The notes under the pieces: generated by a model
The model's database searches: none
What the model was told of the DNA's origin: nothing
What the model saw: the letters and a program-made list of their open reading frames with translations, nothing else
Shown: positions 7,330-17,300 of the stretch, piece by piece
Numbering within the stretch: the first letter of the stretch is position 1
Layout: each line of letters starts with the position of its first letter
NCBI GenBank assembly: GCA_022706685.1
Contig: JAKJCA010000021.1
Location: forward strand, 1-43,986
Source of the DNA: Bacillota bacterium
GTDB lineage: Bacteria; Bacillota; Clostridia; Oscillospirales; Acutalibacteraceae
DNA length: 43,986 nucleotides
Direction of reading: 5' to 3'
Program-made: the position numbers and the translations under genes

Positions 7330-8255
7330 ATAATGCGGACAGTGTGAAAGCGAGGCTGAAAAATCTTGCCGTCAAAGAATGTAAACCCTACGACTATATT
7401 CTGATACACTACTGTATTGAACGCCTTCTCTATCGCCTGTCGAGTTCAAGATATGCTGACAACTTCATTTTGAAAGGCGGACTGCTCCTATATACTATCC
7501 TTGACAATCATCAGGCACGCGCAACGAAAGACATCGATTTTCTGGCGCGTCAGATTGATAATACGCCCGAAGAACTGTCGAGGATATTCATCGAAATATC
7601 GATGATTCCATCTGACGATGCACTGCGTTTCGATTCGAAATCGATATCAGTTGAGCGCATCATTGAGAATGCCGATTATCAAGGCGTTCGAATCAAATTG
7701 ACGGTCTATCTTGACAAAAGCCGGTGTGTTTTGCAGCTTGATATCGGGTTCGGAGACATTATTGTTCCAAAACCTGTTGATATGGATTATCCTTCTCTCC
7801 TGGATATGTCTCAACCGCATCTGAAGGCCTATTCTCTGGAATCTGTGATTGCTGAGAAATTTCAGGCAATGCTATATCTTGCCGAATCCAACAGTCGAAT
7901 GAAAGACTTCTATGATATCTATACGCTCTGCCGTTCTTTTGATTTTGACGGTTATACGCTGTTTTCGGCAATTTCACAAACAATCAAACGCAGACAGACT
8001 CCGCTCAACCAAATACCTACGATATTTTCTGCGGCGTTTCCCGACCAAAAGGAAAAGCAAGGTCAATGGCGCACATTCCGTAAACGGATTGGTGTCATTG
8101 ACAATGTGGAATTCGCCGAAGTGATTGCCTCGATTAATTCATTTTTGCACCCATTGTATAACGGCATTCTTTCCGGTAGCAGTTTCACAGGAAAATGGGA
8201 TCATGTGAAAGGAGAATGGATACCTATTACTCATCCAAATCAAAAAATGAATTAA
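7326..8255 (+). CDS. abiEii: AbiEii-type nucleotidyltransferase toxin
   Basis: The 309-residue product carries the DNA polymerase beta-like nucleotidyltransferase signature of AbiEii: FILKGGLLL (about 48-56), then RATKDIDFL with metal-binding Asp 69 and 71, a later conserved basic motif AEKFQAML, and a helical C-terminal half. All key motifs are present, so it is likely active. Known members block growth by modifying tRNA, giving phage abortive infection or plasmid/island stabilisation. It is translated from the overlapping ATG of the antitoxin gene. No terminator is seen after it. The 237-base gap to the next gene holds only that gene's promoter. Confidence 0.88.
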   Translation: MNNADSVKARLKNLAVKECKPYDYILIHYCIERLLYRLSSSRYADNFILKGGLLLYTILDNHQARATKDIDFLARQIDNTPEELSRIFIEISMIPSDDALRFDSKSISVERIIENADYQGVRIKLTVYLDKSRCVLQLDIGFGDIIVPKPVDMDYPSLLDMSQPHLKAYSLESVIAEKFQAMLYLAESNSRMKDFYDIYTLCRSFDFDGYTLFSAISQTIKRRQTPLNQIPTIFSAAFPDQKEKQGQWRTFRKRIGVIDNVEFAEVIASINSFLHPLYNGILSGSSFTGKWDHVKGEWIPITHPNQKMN

Positions 8256-8440
8256 ATTTGCCTTATGTGTTTGCATGCATATTTCACTCGAGCCAGCAAA
8301 TGGTAAAAGAAAGTGGGTGATATATCCGTGCTTTGCGCGATGTAAAATCATCCGTTGCATCGGGTTGATATATTATGCTGCCAACCGCAAATGATATTCC
8401 GAACCACATCCTTAAGCACGCATGGAGATTGAGTGAAAAA

Positions 8441-8454
8441 CATTATGGTATAAT
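8441..8454 (+). promoter_or_regulatory. Extended -10 promoter for the secreted protein gene
   Basis: TGGTATAAT (TATAAT at 8449-8454) has the TGn extension. Candidate -35 hexamers around 8428-8434 (GATTGA/TTGAGT) are poorly spaced. It lies 38 bases before the ATG at 8493, which has an AGGGGA ribosome site. The remaining intergenic DNA, 8256-8440, shows no gene or clear signal. Confidence 0.55.
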
Positions 8455-8492
8455 AAAAAACACTGGTTGATATTGCGATTCAGGGGAAAATT

Positions 8493-10583
8493 ATGAAAAG
8501 AATACTCAGTTTCATCATCGCGCTTGTATTCCTTTGGTCGGATATTCAGGTTTCTTTTAACATTGAACCCTTGCCTTCCAGACCAAGCGATAACCGCGAA
8601 AGCTCCGGGCTTTCGGTACTTTACCAGATATATAAAGCTCCGGACAGCGTACCCGCCGGCGCCACGATTGACGAGGCGTTCATTGCCGCGTGTCTGCAGC
8701 CCACGCTTGATTATATCGACGGCCGTTACGACTGCGCGGATTTCAGCTTGATTTTTTTATTGCGGTTATATAATGAATATAGCCATCTGCTGCCGGAAAG
8801 CAGCAAGGCAGCCGTCAAAAAAACGATACTGGGCTTCAAGTACTGGATGGACGAACCGGGCGAGGACAGCATGTGCTTCTGGTCGGAGAACCATCAGATG
8901 ATGTTTGCGGTATGCGAATACCTGGCGGGCCAACTATGGCCGGAAGAGATTTTTACAAACAACTTGATGACCGGCGAGGAACACCGGCAAAAGGCGCTTG
9001 AACGCATCAATATCTGGCTTGAACAGCGGTTCGATTTCGGCTTTTCGGAGTGGTACACCAACTGTTATTATCACGACGACCTCACGCCGATGGCCAATTA
9101 CATCCAATTCTCCAACGACAAAGATTCCGTGGAACGCATGAAGATCGTGATGGACTTGCTGTGGTTTGATGTCGCGACGCACAGCGTCAACAATACCTTT
9201 GTCGCGCCAAGCAGCCGTATGTACGCCAATAACAAATCTTCGGACACCTACGGCAACAGCATCAAAGACGAAATGAAAGTGGTTTGGAAAAACGCGACCA
9301 CCAGAACCCTCATCGACAGCGCGGGCGCAAAAAACGTTGTTATCAACGGCGTGACGTTCCGATTGAAACTTTTCAACCAGAAATCCCTGTGTTTTTCGGG
9401 TTTGTATGATTCGGGTTTGTATAAGGTCCCGGACGTTATCAAAAAAATCGGCGAGGACAAAACCCCGGCCGTCATAAAAGCTTCTTCCGGCCTTTCGGCA
9501 GACGACATGGAGCGGGAAGGGCTCATCGGGCAGGATGTCAACCAAATCATGGCGCAGTTCGGCGCCGAAACCTTTACCCATCACAAGGTCATTGAAAATT
9601 CGCTTGAATACATGTCAAAAAACAAAATGCTCTCCAACGAAGCTTTCAACCCGTTCAAATACATGAATGTCAGGCTGTTCCGGTTGCTGAAGATTCCGGA
9701 AACGACCAGTAAATACATTCCGCTGATGCCCAACGGCACCGCGCTCGGCCGCGGAAATGTTTATTTTTACCGGACGCCTTATTACTCGCTGTCGACCGCG
9801 GTCGCGCTGAACGTCGACTCCTGCGGCGCGCAGGCGCATATCTGGTCCGCCAATATCGCCCCCGAACTGGCGCTTTATACCACGCAGCCGGCCCGCGACG
9901 ACGAAGACGCCGCGAAATACAACGCCTCGCCCGGCTACTGGATAGGCAACGGCAGGCAGCCGATGAGCGTGCAGGATGAAAGCATCAATATTACAATCTA
10001 TAAAATCCCCAAGACAAAGCGTCTGCTGGAATCCTATATTGCCGATATTTCCCACGCCTATGTGCCGAAAACCTTGTACGACCGGCTCGAAATCAACGGC
10101 AGCATGCTGTTCGGGCAAAAAGGCAGCGTTCTTGTGGCGATGATTGCAAACGGCCCTCTCGTTTACAGGCCTTACAATAAAGACAGCGCCGGAGCAGTCG
10201 GTTACCATAAACCGGCGGGCAGTCCCGCAAGCGGCGAGGGCTGCGAGTTTGACCTGGTCAGGCAGGGCGGCGATTACCACACCTACATCACCGAATTTTC
10301 CGATACCGGCGCCGAGAGTTTCGAAGATTTCAAAGCGCGGATTGAGCACAACGCAGTGAAGTTCGGTTTCGGTAAAGTCGAATACAAATCAAAAAACAAA
10401 GTCTATCGAACCGGTTACGGCAAGGCCTTTACCATCGACGGCCAAACGCAGCCGCTCGAATACAAGCGGTTTGACAGCCCGTACGCGACGACGGAAAGAA
10501 AAGCGGACGTGATTGCCATCCGTTACGGCGGCGAAACGTTGACGCTGGATTTGACCAATATGATAAGAGAAACGGGCCGGTAG
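8493..10583 (+). CDS. Large secreted protein of unassigned function, possibly alpha/alpha-toroid carbohydrate-active
   Basis: The 696-residue product begins with a signal peptide (MKRILSFIIALVFLW..., about 1-24). The first ~380 residues are helix-rich with many aromatic residues, e.g. YDCADFSLIFLLRL (near 80), WSENHQMMF (near 132), and WYTNCYYHDDLTPMANY (near 188). This resembles the alpha/alpha-toroid plan of polysaccharide lyases and heparinase-like proteins. The second half looks beta-rich. I do not recognise a defined family or a proven catalytic residue set. It stands alone after the toxin-antitoxin operon and before the hairpin array, has its own promoter, and has intermediate base composition. 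A role in polysaccharide turnover is inference from fold impression only. Confidence 0.7.
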   Translation: MKRILSFIIALVFLWSDIQVSFNIEPLPSRPSDNRESSGLSVLYQIYKAPDSVPAGATIDEAFIAACLQPTLDYIDGRYDCADFSLIFLLRLYNEYSHLLPESSKAAVKKTILGFKYWMDEPGEDSMCFWSENHQMMFAVCEYLAGQLWPEEIFTNNLMTGEEHRQKALERINIWLEQRFDFGFSEWYTNCYYHDDLTPMANYIQFSNDKDSVERMKIVMDLLWFDVATHSVNNTFVAPSSRMYANNKSSDTYGNSIKDEMKVVWKNATTRTLIDSAGAKNVVINGVTFRLKLFNQKSLCFSGLYDSGLYKVPDVIKKIGEDKTPAVIKASSGLSADDMEREGLIGQDVNQIMAQFGAETFTHHKVIENSLEYMSKNKMLSNEAFNPFKYMNVRLFRLLKIPETTSKYIPLMPNGTALGRGNVYFYRTPYYSLSTAVALNVDSCGAQAHIWSANIAPELALYTTQPARDDEDAAKYNASPGYWIGNGRQPMSVQDESINITIYKIPKTKRLLESYIADISHAYVPKTLYDRLEINGSMLFGQKGSVLVAMIANGPLVYRPYNKDSAGAVGYHKPAGSPASGEGCEFDLVRQGGDYHTYITEFSDTGAESFEDFKARIEHNAVKFGFGKVEYKSKNKVYRTGYGKAFTIDGQTQPLEYKRFDSPYATTERKADVIAIRYGGETLTLDLTNMIRETGR

Positions 10584-10604
10584 GGTTAAGATTTGCCCTG
10601 CGTG

Positions 10605-10790
10605 TCCGCAGACACATTCCACTCAATGAAGTATGCTTAGCACATGATGTCCCGACTGCGTCGGGATGATGCAGCTCAGCTTCGCCTCGCAATGATGTGA
10701 TGTTTGCCCTCATGCGCCGCAGCGCATATCATTGCCACAGGCAACATCATATGCGCAGCATATATCATTTGCAAAAAAGGGCAAACATCA
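10605..10790. repeat. Array of short hairpins closing into a cloverleaf-like structure
   Basis: Small perfect hairpins with 3-4 base loops follow one another: GTGTC/GACAC near 10605, TCCCGAC/GTCGGGA (10650-10666), then inside a 12-base perfect inverted repeat (TGATGTTTGCCC at 10698-10709 and its complement at 10779-10790) three more: TGCGC/GCGCA (10713-10726), TTGCC/GGCAA (10732-10744), ATATGC/GCATAT (10749-10763). They are separated by ATCAT-like spacers. No coding frame is credible. Repeats of this style, hairpins joined by ATATCAT spacers, occur in Clostridia genomes, but their role is unknown to me. Confidence 0.75.
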
Positions 10791-10799
10791 TTGAAAAAA

Positions 10800-10912
<113 letters not shown>

Positions 10913-10953
10913 GTATTCGCTTTTCACGCCCGGACCCCCAAAGCGCAAGCCCT

Positions 10954-10982
10954 ATTCTAACAAAGGGCCCATACTTTGTCAA
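10954..10982 (-). promoter_or_regulatory. Promoter of tRNA-Ser
   Basis: On the minus strand TTGACA (10982-10977), 17-base spacer, TAGAAT (10959-10954), about 42 bases before the tRNA 5' end. The rest of the 229-base gap to hisH holds the hisH promoter and nothing else visible. Confidence 0.8.
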
Positions 10983-11068
10983 TCCGGCTTTTTCAGCAGG
11001 CAGCCGGCGTTGCCTGCCGAAAACTGCAAGGGAAGATTGAGGCCGAAATCAAGCAGTTCCCGTTTTCA

Positions 11069-11098
11069 TTGCCGGGGCAGCGCCGTCTATGCTATACT
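11069..11098 (+). promoter_or_regulatory. Promoter of hisHF
   Basis: TTGCCG (11069-11074), 18-base spacer and an extended -10 TGCTATACT (hexamer 11093-11098), 44 bases before the hisH start. No T-box or histidine leader peptide fits in this leader. Confidence 0.55.
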
Positions 11099-11141
11099 GT
11101 TATGCATTCCGGACCGCACTGCTTTTTCACGGAGGCCAAGG

Positions 11142-11759
11142 ATGATTGCCATAGTCGATTACGGCGCGGGCAACCTGCACAGCGTCGTCAACGCGCTGAA
11201 TTTCATCGGCGCGCCCTGCAGCGTCTGCGGCGACGCCGCGTCCATCCTGGCGGCGGACGGCGTTATCCTGCCGGGCGTCGGTTCTTTCGGCGCGGCGGCG
11301 GCGGATATGGAGGCGAGCGGCCTTTCGGACGCAGTGCGCGGCGCCGCCGTTTCGGGCAAGCCGTTTCTGGGCATCTGCCTGGGGCTGCAACTGCTTTTTT
11401 CCGCTTCCGAGGAGAGCCCCGGCGCGAAGGGGCTCGGCATCCTCGAAGGCGAAATCCTGCGTATCCCTTCCGAGGGGGTTAAGGTGCCCCACATGGGCTG
11501 GAACTCTCTCGATATCAAAGGCGGCAACGCCTTATTTGAAGGCGTCGAATCAGGCGCTTTCGTCTACTTCGTCCATTCCTACTACCTGCGCGCGGCGCAG
11601 CCCGGTATCGTCGCCGCCACCGCGCGCTACGGCGTTTCGATCGACGCGGCCATCTGCCGGGGCAGCCTGTTCGCGACGCAGTTCCATCCCGAAAAAAGCG
11701 GCAAAACAGGCATCCACATGCTGCGCAACTTTGTCCGCCTTTGTGAAAGGGGAGTTTGA
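11142..11759 (+). CDS. hisH: Imidazole glycerol phosphate synthase, glutaminase subunit
   Basis: HisH releases ammonia from glutamine for HisF in the fifth step of histidine synthesis. The 205-residue product has the class I glutamine amidotransferase signs: [11 protein letters not shown] start, oxyanion-loop LPGVGSFG (43-50), nucleophile Cys79 in [12 protein letters not shown], and the C-terminal His/Glu pair in TQFHPEKSG. The frame is open far upstream, but ATG 11142 is the start because GGAGG (11131-11135) precedes it by six bases and the family begins here. The stop overlaps the hisF start. The other his genes are not adjacent. Confidence 0.95.
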   Translation: MIAIVDYGAGNLHSVVNALNFIGAPCSVCGDAASILAADGVILPGVGSFGAAAADMEASGLSDAVRGAAVSGKPFLGICLGLQLLFSASEESPGAKGLGILEGEILRIPSEGVKVPHMGWNSLDIKGGNALFEGVESGAFVYFVHSYYLRAAQPGIVAATARYGVSIDAAICRGSLFATQFHPEKSGKTGIHMLRNFVRLCERGV

Positions 11760-12535
11760 ATCTGTACGCCAAACGCATCATTCCCTGCCTCGACGTAAAA
11801 AACGGCCGCGTCGTCAAAGGCGTCAGTTTCGTCGACCTGCGCGATGCGGGCGACCCGGTCGAATGCGCGCGCGCCTATGACGCGCAGGGGGCCGACGAAC
11901 TCGTCTTCCTCGACATTACCGCCACGCACGAAGGGCGCGGCACCATGATCGACGTCGTCCGGCAGGTGGCCGAGTCCATTTTCATTCCCTTCACCGTCGG
12001 CGGAGGCATCGGCGACACGGCCGATATCACCGCCATTCTGCGCGCTGGCGCCGACAAGGTTTCGGTCAACTCCGCGGCCGTGCGCCGGCCCGCGCTTATC
12101 AGCGAGGCCGCCGACAAGTTCGGCAGCCAGTGCGTCGTCTGCGCCATCGACGCCAAGCGCCGCACGAAAGGCGGATGGGAAGTTTACCTCAACGGCGGCA
12201 GGATTCCCACGGGCATCGACGCCGTCGCGTGGGCCTGCGATGCCTACCGCAGGGGAGCGGGCGAAATCCTGCTGACGAGCATGGACTGCGACGGGCAGAA
12301 AAACGGCTACGACCTCGAACTGACGCGCGCCGTTTCCGAAAACGTCGGCATCCCCGTCATCGCTTCGGGCGGCGCGGGCAGGCTTGAGCATTTTTACGAC
12401 GCGCTCACCGCCGGGAAGGCGGACGCGGTGCTGGCCGCTTCGCTGTTCCATTTCAATGAAATCGGCATCGGCGAACTCAAAGAGTATCTCGCCTCCAAAG
12501 GCGTCGAGGTGCGGCGGATTCCGGCGGAAAATTGA
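11756..12535 (+). CDS. hisF: Imidazole glycerol phosphate synthase, cyclase subunit
   Basis: HisF joins PRFAR with ammonia from HisH, giving imidazole glycerol phosphate and AICAR, in the cytoplasm. The 259-residue (beta/alpha)8 barrel keeps the two catalytic Asp residues, D13 ([10 protein letters not shown]) and D132 (CAIDAKRR), and the phosphate-binding VGGGI and SGGAG loops. The start is TTG 11756, overlapping the hisH stop (TTGA), with GAAAGGGGAG upstream, and no better start exists. The length is usual. A strong terminator follows at 12554. Confidence 0.96.
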   Translation: MNLYAKRIIPCLDVKNGRVVKGVSFVDLRDAGDPVECARAYDAQGADELVFLDITATHEGRGTMIDVVRQVAESIFIPFTVGGGIGDTADITAILRAGADKVSVNSAAVRRPALISEAADKFGSQCVVCAIDAKRRTKGGWEVYLNGGRIPTGIDAVAWACDAYRRGAGEILLTSMDCDGQKNGYDLELTRAVSENVGIPVIASGGAGRLEHFYDALTAGKADAVLAASLFHFNEIGIGELKEYLASKGVEVRRIPAEN

Positions 12536-12553
12536 GCGATATGCTTATAACAA

Positions 12554-12585
12554 AACCGCCCCGTTCAGCAAGGAACGGGGCGGTT
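12554..12585. terminator. Terminator between convergent hisF and the pseudokinase gene
   Basis: A perfect 13-base G+C-rich stem (12554-12566 and 12573-12585) with loop AGCAAG. On the minus strand it is followed by a TTTTG-TT run, and on the plus strand by a weaker T-rich stretch. It probably serves both genes. Confidence 0.8.
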
Positions 12586-12599
12586 GGTCTTGTGTGATT

Positions 12600-14246
12600 T
12601 TAAGGCGCCGTCGTCTCCCCGGCTGTGGTCGTAACGAGCGCGGTCCATACCTGCAGCGACACCGACGTGCCTTTTTCGTACTGCACGCCGAAAGCGAGGC
12701 TCGCGGCATAGACGGTGTTTTCCACCTGCAGGCCGTCGTTTTCCCGGTCGACTTTCACCACTTTGAAGCCCAGCGCTTCCAGTTGCGCCTTGGCCGCGGT
12801 GAATTCGAGTCCCCTGACGTCGGGCAACTCGATCATCTCTTTGCCCTTGCTGACCTTCAGGGCGATCTGGGAACCTTTTTCCAGCATCGTGCCCGCGGGT
12901 ACGGTCTGGTCGATGATGTAGCCCATCAGTACCGTGTCGCTGTATTCGTCGACCTTTTCAAAGGTGAATTTCTCGGTCCAAACAGGGTTGGAGGTGATGT
13001 CGAGGTAACTCATGCCCTTAAAATCCGGGACTTCAAACTGCGTGGATTCCGAGGTGACCTGCACGGTCGTCGTTTCGGTCTTCGAGCCGCCGAAAATGCC
13101 CGTGGCAAAGGCGAAAATCAGGAATATCGCCAAGCCCGCGCCCAGGCTGATGATCGCGGCGGTAAAACCTGCCGACAGCGCGCGCTTTCTTGCGTGAGGG
13201 TCCGGCGGCGGCTCGGCGCGAGCCGGCGCCGGGGCAGGCGGAGTGCCCTGACCCGCGTATCCTTCGGCGGCGGCGGCCGCGGCGTTGGGCGAAGCGGAAA
13301 GTTCAGCCCTGAGCTGTTCGACGCTGCGCGTGCGGTCGCCCGGCATAATCTGCAGGGCGTTGATGAGCGCGTTGATGACGTAGGCGGGAAGCTGCTCGGC
13401 AAACTTTGCCGGCACCATCAATTTATCGTTGACTGCGCGAATCGGCGCCTCAATGGGATCCGTGCCGATCAGTGTCCGGTAGAGGACCGCGGCGAAAGCG
13501 TAAATGTCCGTCCAGGGTCCTTGCTGTGCGTCGCGTTCGTACTGCTCGATGGCGGCATAACCGGGAAAAAGCTGCGCGTTGAGGTCGCCCTTGGCGGTAC
13601 GCGCCTGCCAGATGCAGAAACCGGAGATGCGCACCTTGCCGTCGCTGCCGACGAACAGCGTCGTCGGGGAGATGCCCCGGTGGATGATGCCCGACGAATG
13701 CAGCGTCCCGAGCGTGGAGAGCACGGGCATCAACAGCTGCCGCGCCTTTTCCCAGGCGATGAAGCCGGTCTTGCCGTTGAGCAGATACTCGCGCAGGCTC
13801 ATGCCGTCAAACCGTTCGGAAACGGCGTAAGCGGTCGCGTGGTCCTCGACGATGTCGATGACGCTGATGAGCGCCGAAAGGCCGCGCAGGCGCGCGAGTT
13901 TACGCCACAGTTCCAGAAAACTCTGGCAGCATTCGCTGAAAGTCAGGTCGCAGCCGGCAAGGATTCTCAGACGGGGGGAGCCGGGGTCGCGGGTCGCGAT
14001 GGCGTCTGGCAGGAACTCGCGCACGCTCACCGGTGTCCTGTTGGCGAGGTCCCAGCCGTGATAGGTCGCGCCTTCGCCGTTAAAATCGACAAGGCGGCCG
14101 ATCAGGTATCGGTTGCCGACCACCGAACGCAGCGGCAGATAAGGAGCTGTCTGAGGCGAATCGGCATGGAAACCGCAGTGCGGGCACCGCTTCAACTTGC
14201 CGATTTCCTTCATGCAGTTCATGCACAGCTCATCGGTATTGATCAT
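12600..14246 (-). CDS. Zinc-ribbon, kinase-like and PASTA membrane protein, predicted pseudokinase
   Basis: The product is 548 residues from ATG 14246. A GTG at 14255 is also possible, but its ribosome site GGCGG would be only two bases away. Order: Cys-pair zinc ribbon (C8, C11, C21, C24), Ser/Thr kinase fold (about 45-320), Ala/Pro-rich linker, one membrane span (about 362-387), and two extracellular PASTA domains (about 405-467 and 471-534). PASTA kinases sense muropeptides and control wall synthesis and division. Here the catalytic residues are changed: the HRD motif is HRG (189-191) and its Asn is Thr, DFG is replaced by GFC (about 209-211), and the VAIK lysine is Arg (about 76). Phosphotransfer is therefore unlikely. 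A muropeptide-sensing scaffold is inferred. Confidence 0.85.
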   Translation of the reverse strand: MINTDELCMNCMKEIGKLKRCPHCGFHADSPQTAPYLPLRSVVGNRYLIGRLVDFNGEGATYHGWDLANRTPVSVREFLPDAIATRDPGSPRLRILAGCDLTFSECCQSFLELWRKLARLRGLSALISVIDIVEDHATAYAVSERFDGMSLREYLLNGKTGFIAWEKARQLLMPVLSTLGTLHSSGIIHRGISPTTLFVGSDGKVRISGFCIWQARTAKGDLNAQLFPGYAAIEQYERDAQQGPWTDIYAFAAVLYRTLIGTDPIEAPIRAVNDKLMVPAKFAEQLPAYVINALINALQIMPGDRTRSVEQLRAELSASPNAAAAAAEGYAGQGTPPAPAPARAEPPPDPHARKRALSAGFTAAIISLGAGLAIFLIFAFATGIFGGSKTETTTVQVTSESTQFEVPDFKGMSYLDITSNPVWTEKFTFEKVDEYSDTVLMGYIIDQTVPAGTMLEKGSQIALKVSKGKEMIELPDVRGLEFTAAKAQLEALGFKVVKVDRENDGLQVENTVYAASLAFGVQYEKGTSVSLQVWTALVTTTAGETTAP

Positions 14247-14283
14247 GTTATGCACATCCGCCTGTTTCTACTGGTTGTTTGCC

Positions 14284-14312
14284 ATCATAACAGCAAAAAT
14301 CCCCGTTGTCAA
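14284..14312 (-). promoter_or_regulatory. Promoter of the pseudokinase gene
   Basis: On the minus strand TTGACA (14312-14307), 17-base spacer, TATGAT (14289-14284), about 38 bases upstream of the start. It makes the gene independent of the protease gene upstream. Confidence 0.8.
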
Positions 14313-14362
14313 TTTTGGACCCGGGGATTCCCGGCCGTCACCTCGGAGGCGTCTCTGCGGGT

Positions 14363-17300
14363 TTAGGTCGGATATTGGCTGATTTCTGTCTGCAAGAGTC
14401 CGGCCTGCTGCAGGATTTCTGCATCGATGGCGTCGATGACGCCGTCAAAATTGACGTCGGCCGCCTCGCAGACTGCCGCGCCGGCAGCCGACTGGCTGAG
14501 CATGCCCTGGGCGAGCATCAGCACCGTAACGGAGTCGGCTCCGTCGATTCGGCCGTTTTTATCGGTATCGCCGTAGAGGACCGCGTCGTAAGACTGTACT
14601 GTCAGCCCGGTGACGTTGTCGACGAGCTCCACGCGCGCCCCCGTGGCGGCCAGGTTCCCGCCGGGGCTCGTGATGCGGACGGTGGCGTCGCCGGTAACGC
14701 TGATAAAATCGTTGGCAAGGCTGCTGACGCTGAGCATTTCAAAGAAACCGTAGAGGAAGCCCCTGCCGGCGTCCATGACAAGCGGGCTGCCGTCGGCCGG
14801 CCGCATCGAAGGCATGATGCGCTGCCAGACCGCGTAAAGCGTCGCGTCTGCGGCGGTTACGGTATAACCGGTCAACGCCGCGGTCGCGCTGCTGTCGGCC
14901 GCCCAGCCGAGGAAGGTGTAGTATTCCCGCGTGAAACCGCTGCCGACGGGCAGATTGACCTGCGAGCCGATTTCCAGGTTCTGCGCCGCGGGTGCGGTTC
15001 CCGTACCGCCGTTGAGGTCAAAGGTCACGGTCCGTTTGGTATCCAGTGTCAGGCTGATGTCCGCCGCCGAGAGGACGCCTGCGTAATCCATCACGCTCAC
15101 GCCGCTCGAGCATGGCGTGGCGGCGTCGGCGCACCAGAAGAAATACTGCAGTCCGGTCGGGTTCGCCGTAGTCCTTGTCCAGCGCTCGTCCATGAAAATC
15201 CTGCCCGAACCGGACGCGCCGGCATTGACCTGCAGATTGAAACTGAACAGCCACTGCTCGCCGGTCATCACCGTCGGGAAGTTGGCCGTCGAAGCGGTGA
15301 AAGAAACGATCACATATTTGTAGACGGAACTTTCGCCGTTGACAAATGTCGCCGGCCACTGGTTGACGGGGCTCGTCGTGACCCCGCCGAGCGCCGGATT
15401 GGTGTTGGCGATATACGGGTTTTGCGCGTTGACGGTGAAAGCGGAGGTGCCTGACCCGACGAGCGTGTAGAAGTTCATGTCGTACATCACCACGAACTTG
15501 CTTGAACCGCAGTAAAAGTTGGTCGAGGGCGTCACCCGCACCGTGACCGTATCGCCCGCGCGCGCGCTGGTGACGGCAGCCGTCTGCCCTCCGATATTTT
15601 TAAACGCGCCCACCGATAAAACATAAGTCGGGCGGTTGATATAGATGAAAACGATTACGTTGCCGCTGAGCGCCAGCTCGAGGCTTTTCGTGTTTTGCAG
15701 CGGCGTATAGCCTGTGACCGCCTTGGCGTTTTCGGTCACCGTTGTGGTAACCTGCCCGCTGCCGGTTTTGTCCGCCGCGATCTTTTGTCCCGATACGGAT
15801 TCGAGCCGGTACTCCACGGTGTAGCTGACCGTTTTGAGTATCAGCGCGTTGATGGCGTTGAGGATGGCCGTTTCCATTGCGTCGATTTGAGGTTGGTTGA
15901 TATATCCCAGGGAGTAATTGACCGCGTTGACCGCGCTTTGCAGCGCCGCCCAGCTTTGCGGGGTGTACAGCTGCTCGTTTTTTGAGTTGGCCATCGCGAC
16001 GGCGGCGTTGACGCCGCTGTAATCCGGGTCGCAGGCGTTGATGGCCGCTTCGACGGCCATTTTTGCGTTGGCCATCTTATAGGTACTCACCAAAGGATGG
16101 TAGATGCTCGTATTGTCTGCTACCGTGTAGGCGATGGCCGGGTCGATATTGACCACAAAACCGCGTACCTGCGCGCCGGTGAAGTTGGGGTTGACCGACC
16201 AGGCGAGGGCGGCGATGCCCGTCACCTCGGGCGCCGCCATGGAAGTGCCCGATAAGTAATTATAGGAACTGCCCGTGTAAGTGCTGTAAACATTGACTCC
16301 CGGCGCGCAGATATCGACCTGCGAGCCGGCGTTTGACCATTCAGCTTGCATAAAACTCAGGGCAGAAACGCGCTCGGCCGCGCCGACGATGATGATGCGG
16401 GCGTTGATTTTGTTGACCATCTCCGTCGTGCCCAACAGGTTGGTATAGGTCACCGAACAGAAATAGCCGTTGAATATGGCGTCTTTCGAATATCCCGCCT
16501 TCGTGCCGTTGCCCGCCGACTGCACGACGATGAAATCAAAACCCTGGTTCAGCAGCGGCGTCATCACCGCTTCGCAGTTCCTGGCGTAACTTCTAACGTA
16601 AGTATTTGTTTCGGGGTTGGCGCCGTACTCCTCGAGGTCGATGGCCGAGCCCAGGGAAAAGTTGACGACTTTCGCGCCCACGAGGACGGTGTCGGTCAGC
16701 CCCGCGTAGATATTCGCGTCGGTATCAATGCCGAAGTTCCAGTTGCAGTTGTACATTTTGACGTCCCACGGGATGCCGGTGACGCCGATGTTGTTGTTGG
16801 GGACGGCTCCAATGATGCCGTTGACATGGGTGCCGTGCCAGGCCGAGCTGTTATTGTGCCCTTCCCAGTAAGTGCTCGGGAAGAAGACTTTGCCCGCAAG
16901 GTCGGGGTGACTGACCTGGACGCCGTCGTCAACGACGCCTGCTTTTACCTGGCTGAAAAAGTACTGGTAGCCCCAGGCGCTCGGGGCCTGGATAGCCTCG
17001 GCGCTCCAGTTGTTCCCCTCCGGGTAGTATTCGTTCCAGGTATAGCCGGGCGTGGTGGAATACCACGGGTCGTTCGGATAAATCAGCGCGCTTTTGGCGC
17101 TTTTCGCATAGTTGACGCTGGCGTAAAACACGTCGGGCAGGGCGGTCAGTTCGTCGGCCAGCGCTTGCAGCCGTTCGAGGGAGGAAACGGGCAGTTCCAC
17201 CTGCCACATGTTGACGGCGTTGATATATCCTGCTTTCCTGCCGCCGAAACCATCAATGATTTCAAGCCGGCGCTCATCGCTGACACCCGGTTCAAAATAA

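Noticed and set aside
10605..10790. CRISPR array
   Set aside because: Repeats are short unequal hairpins with different stems, not identical repeats with unique spacers, and no cas genes are near.
14318..14333. CCGGG/CCCGG hairpin between the protease and pseudokinase genes considered as terminator
   Set aside because: A five-base stem with no U run on either strand.
12384..14366. A 660-codon plus-strand frame
   Set aside because: It starts inside hisF and lies antisense to the pseudokinase gene, crossing the terminator hairpin. The composition is Arg/Ala/Gly-rich shadow sequence.
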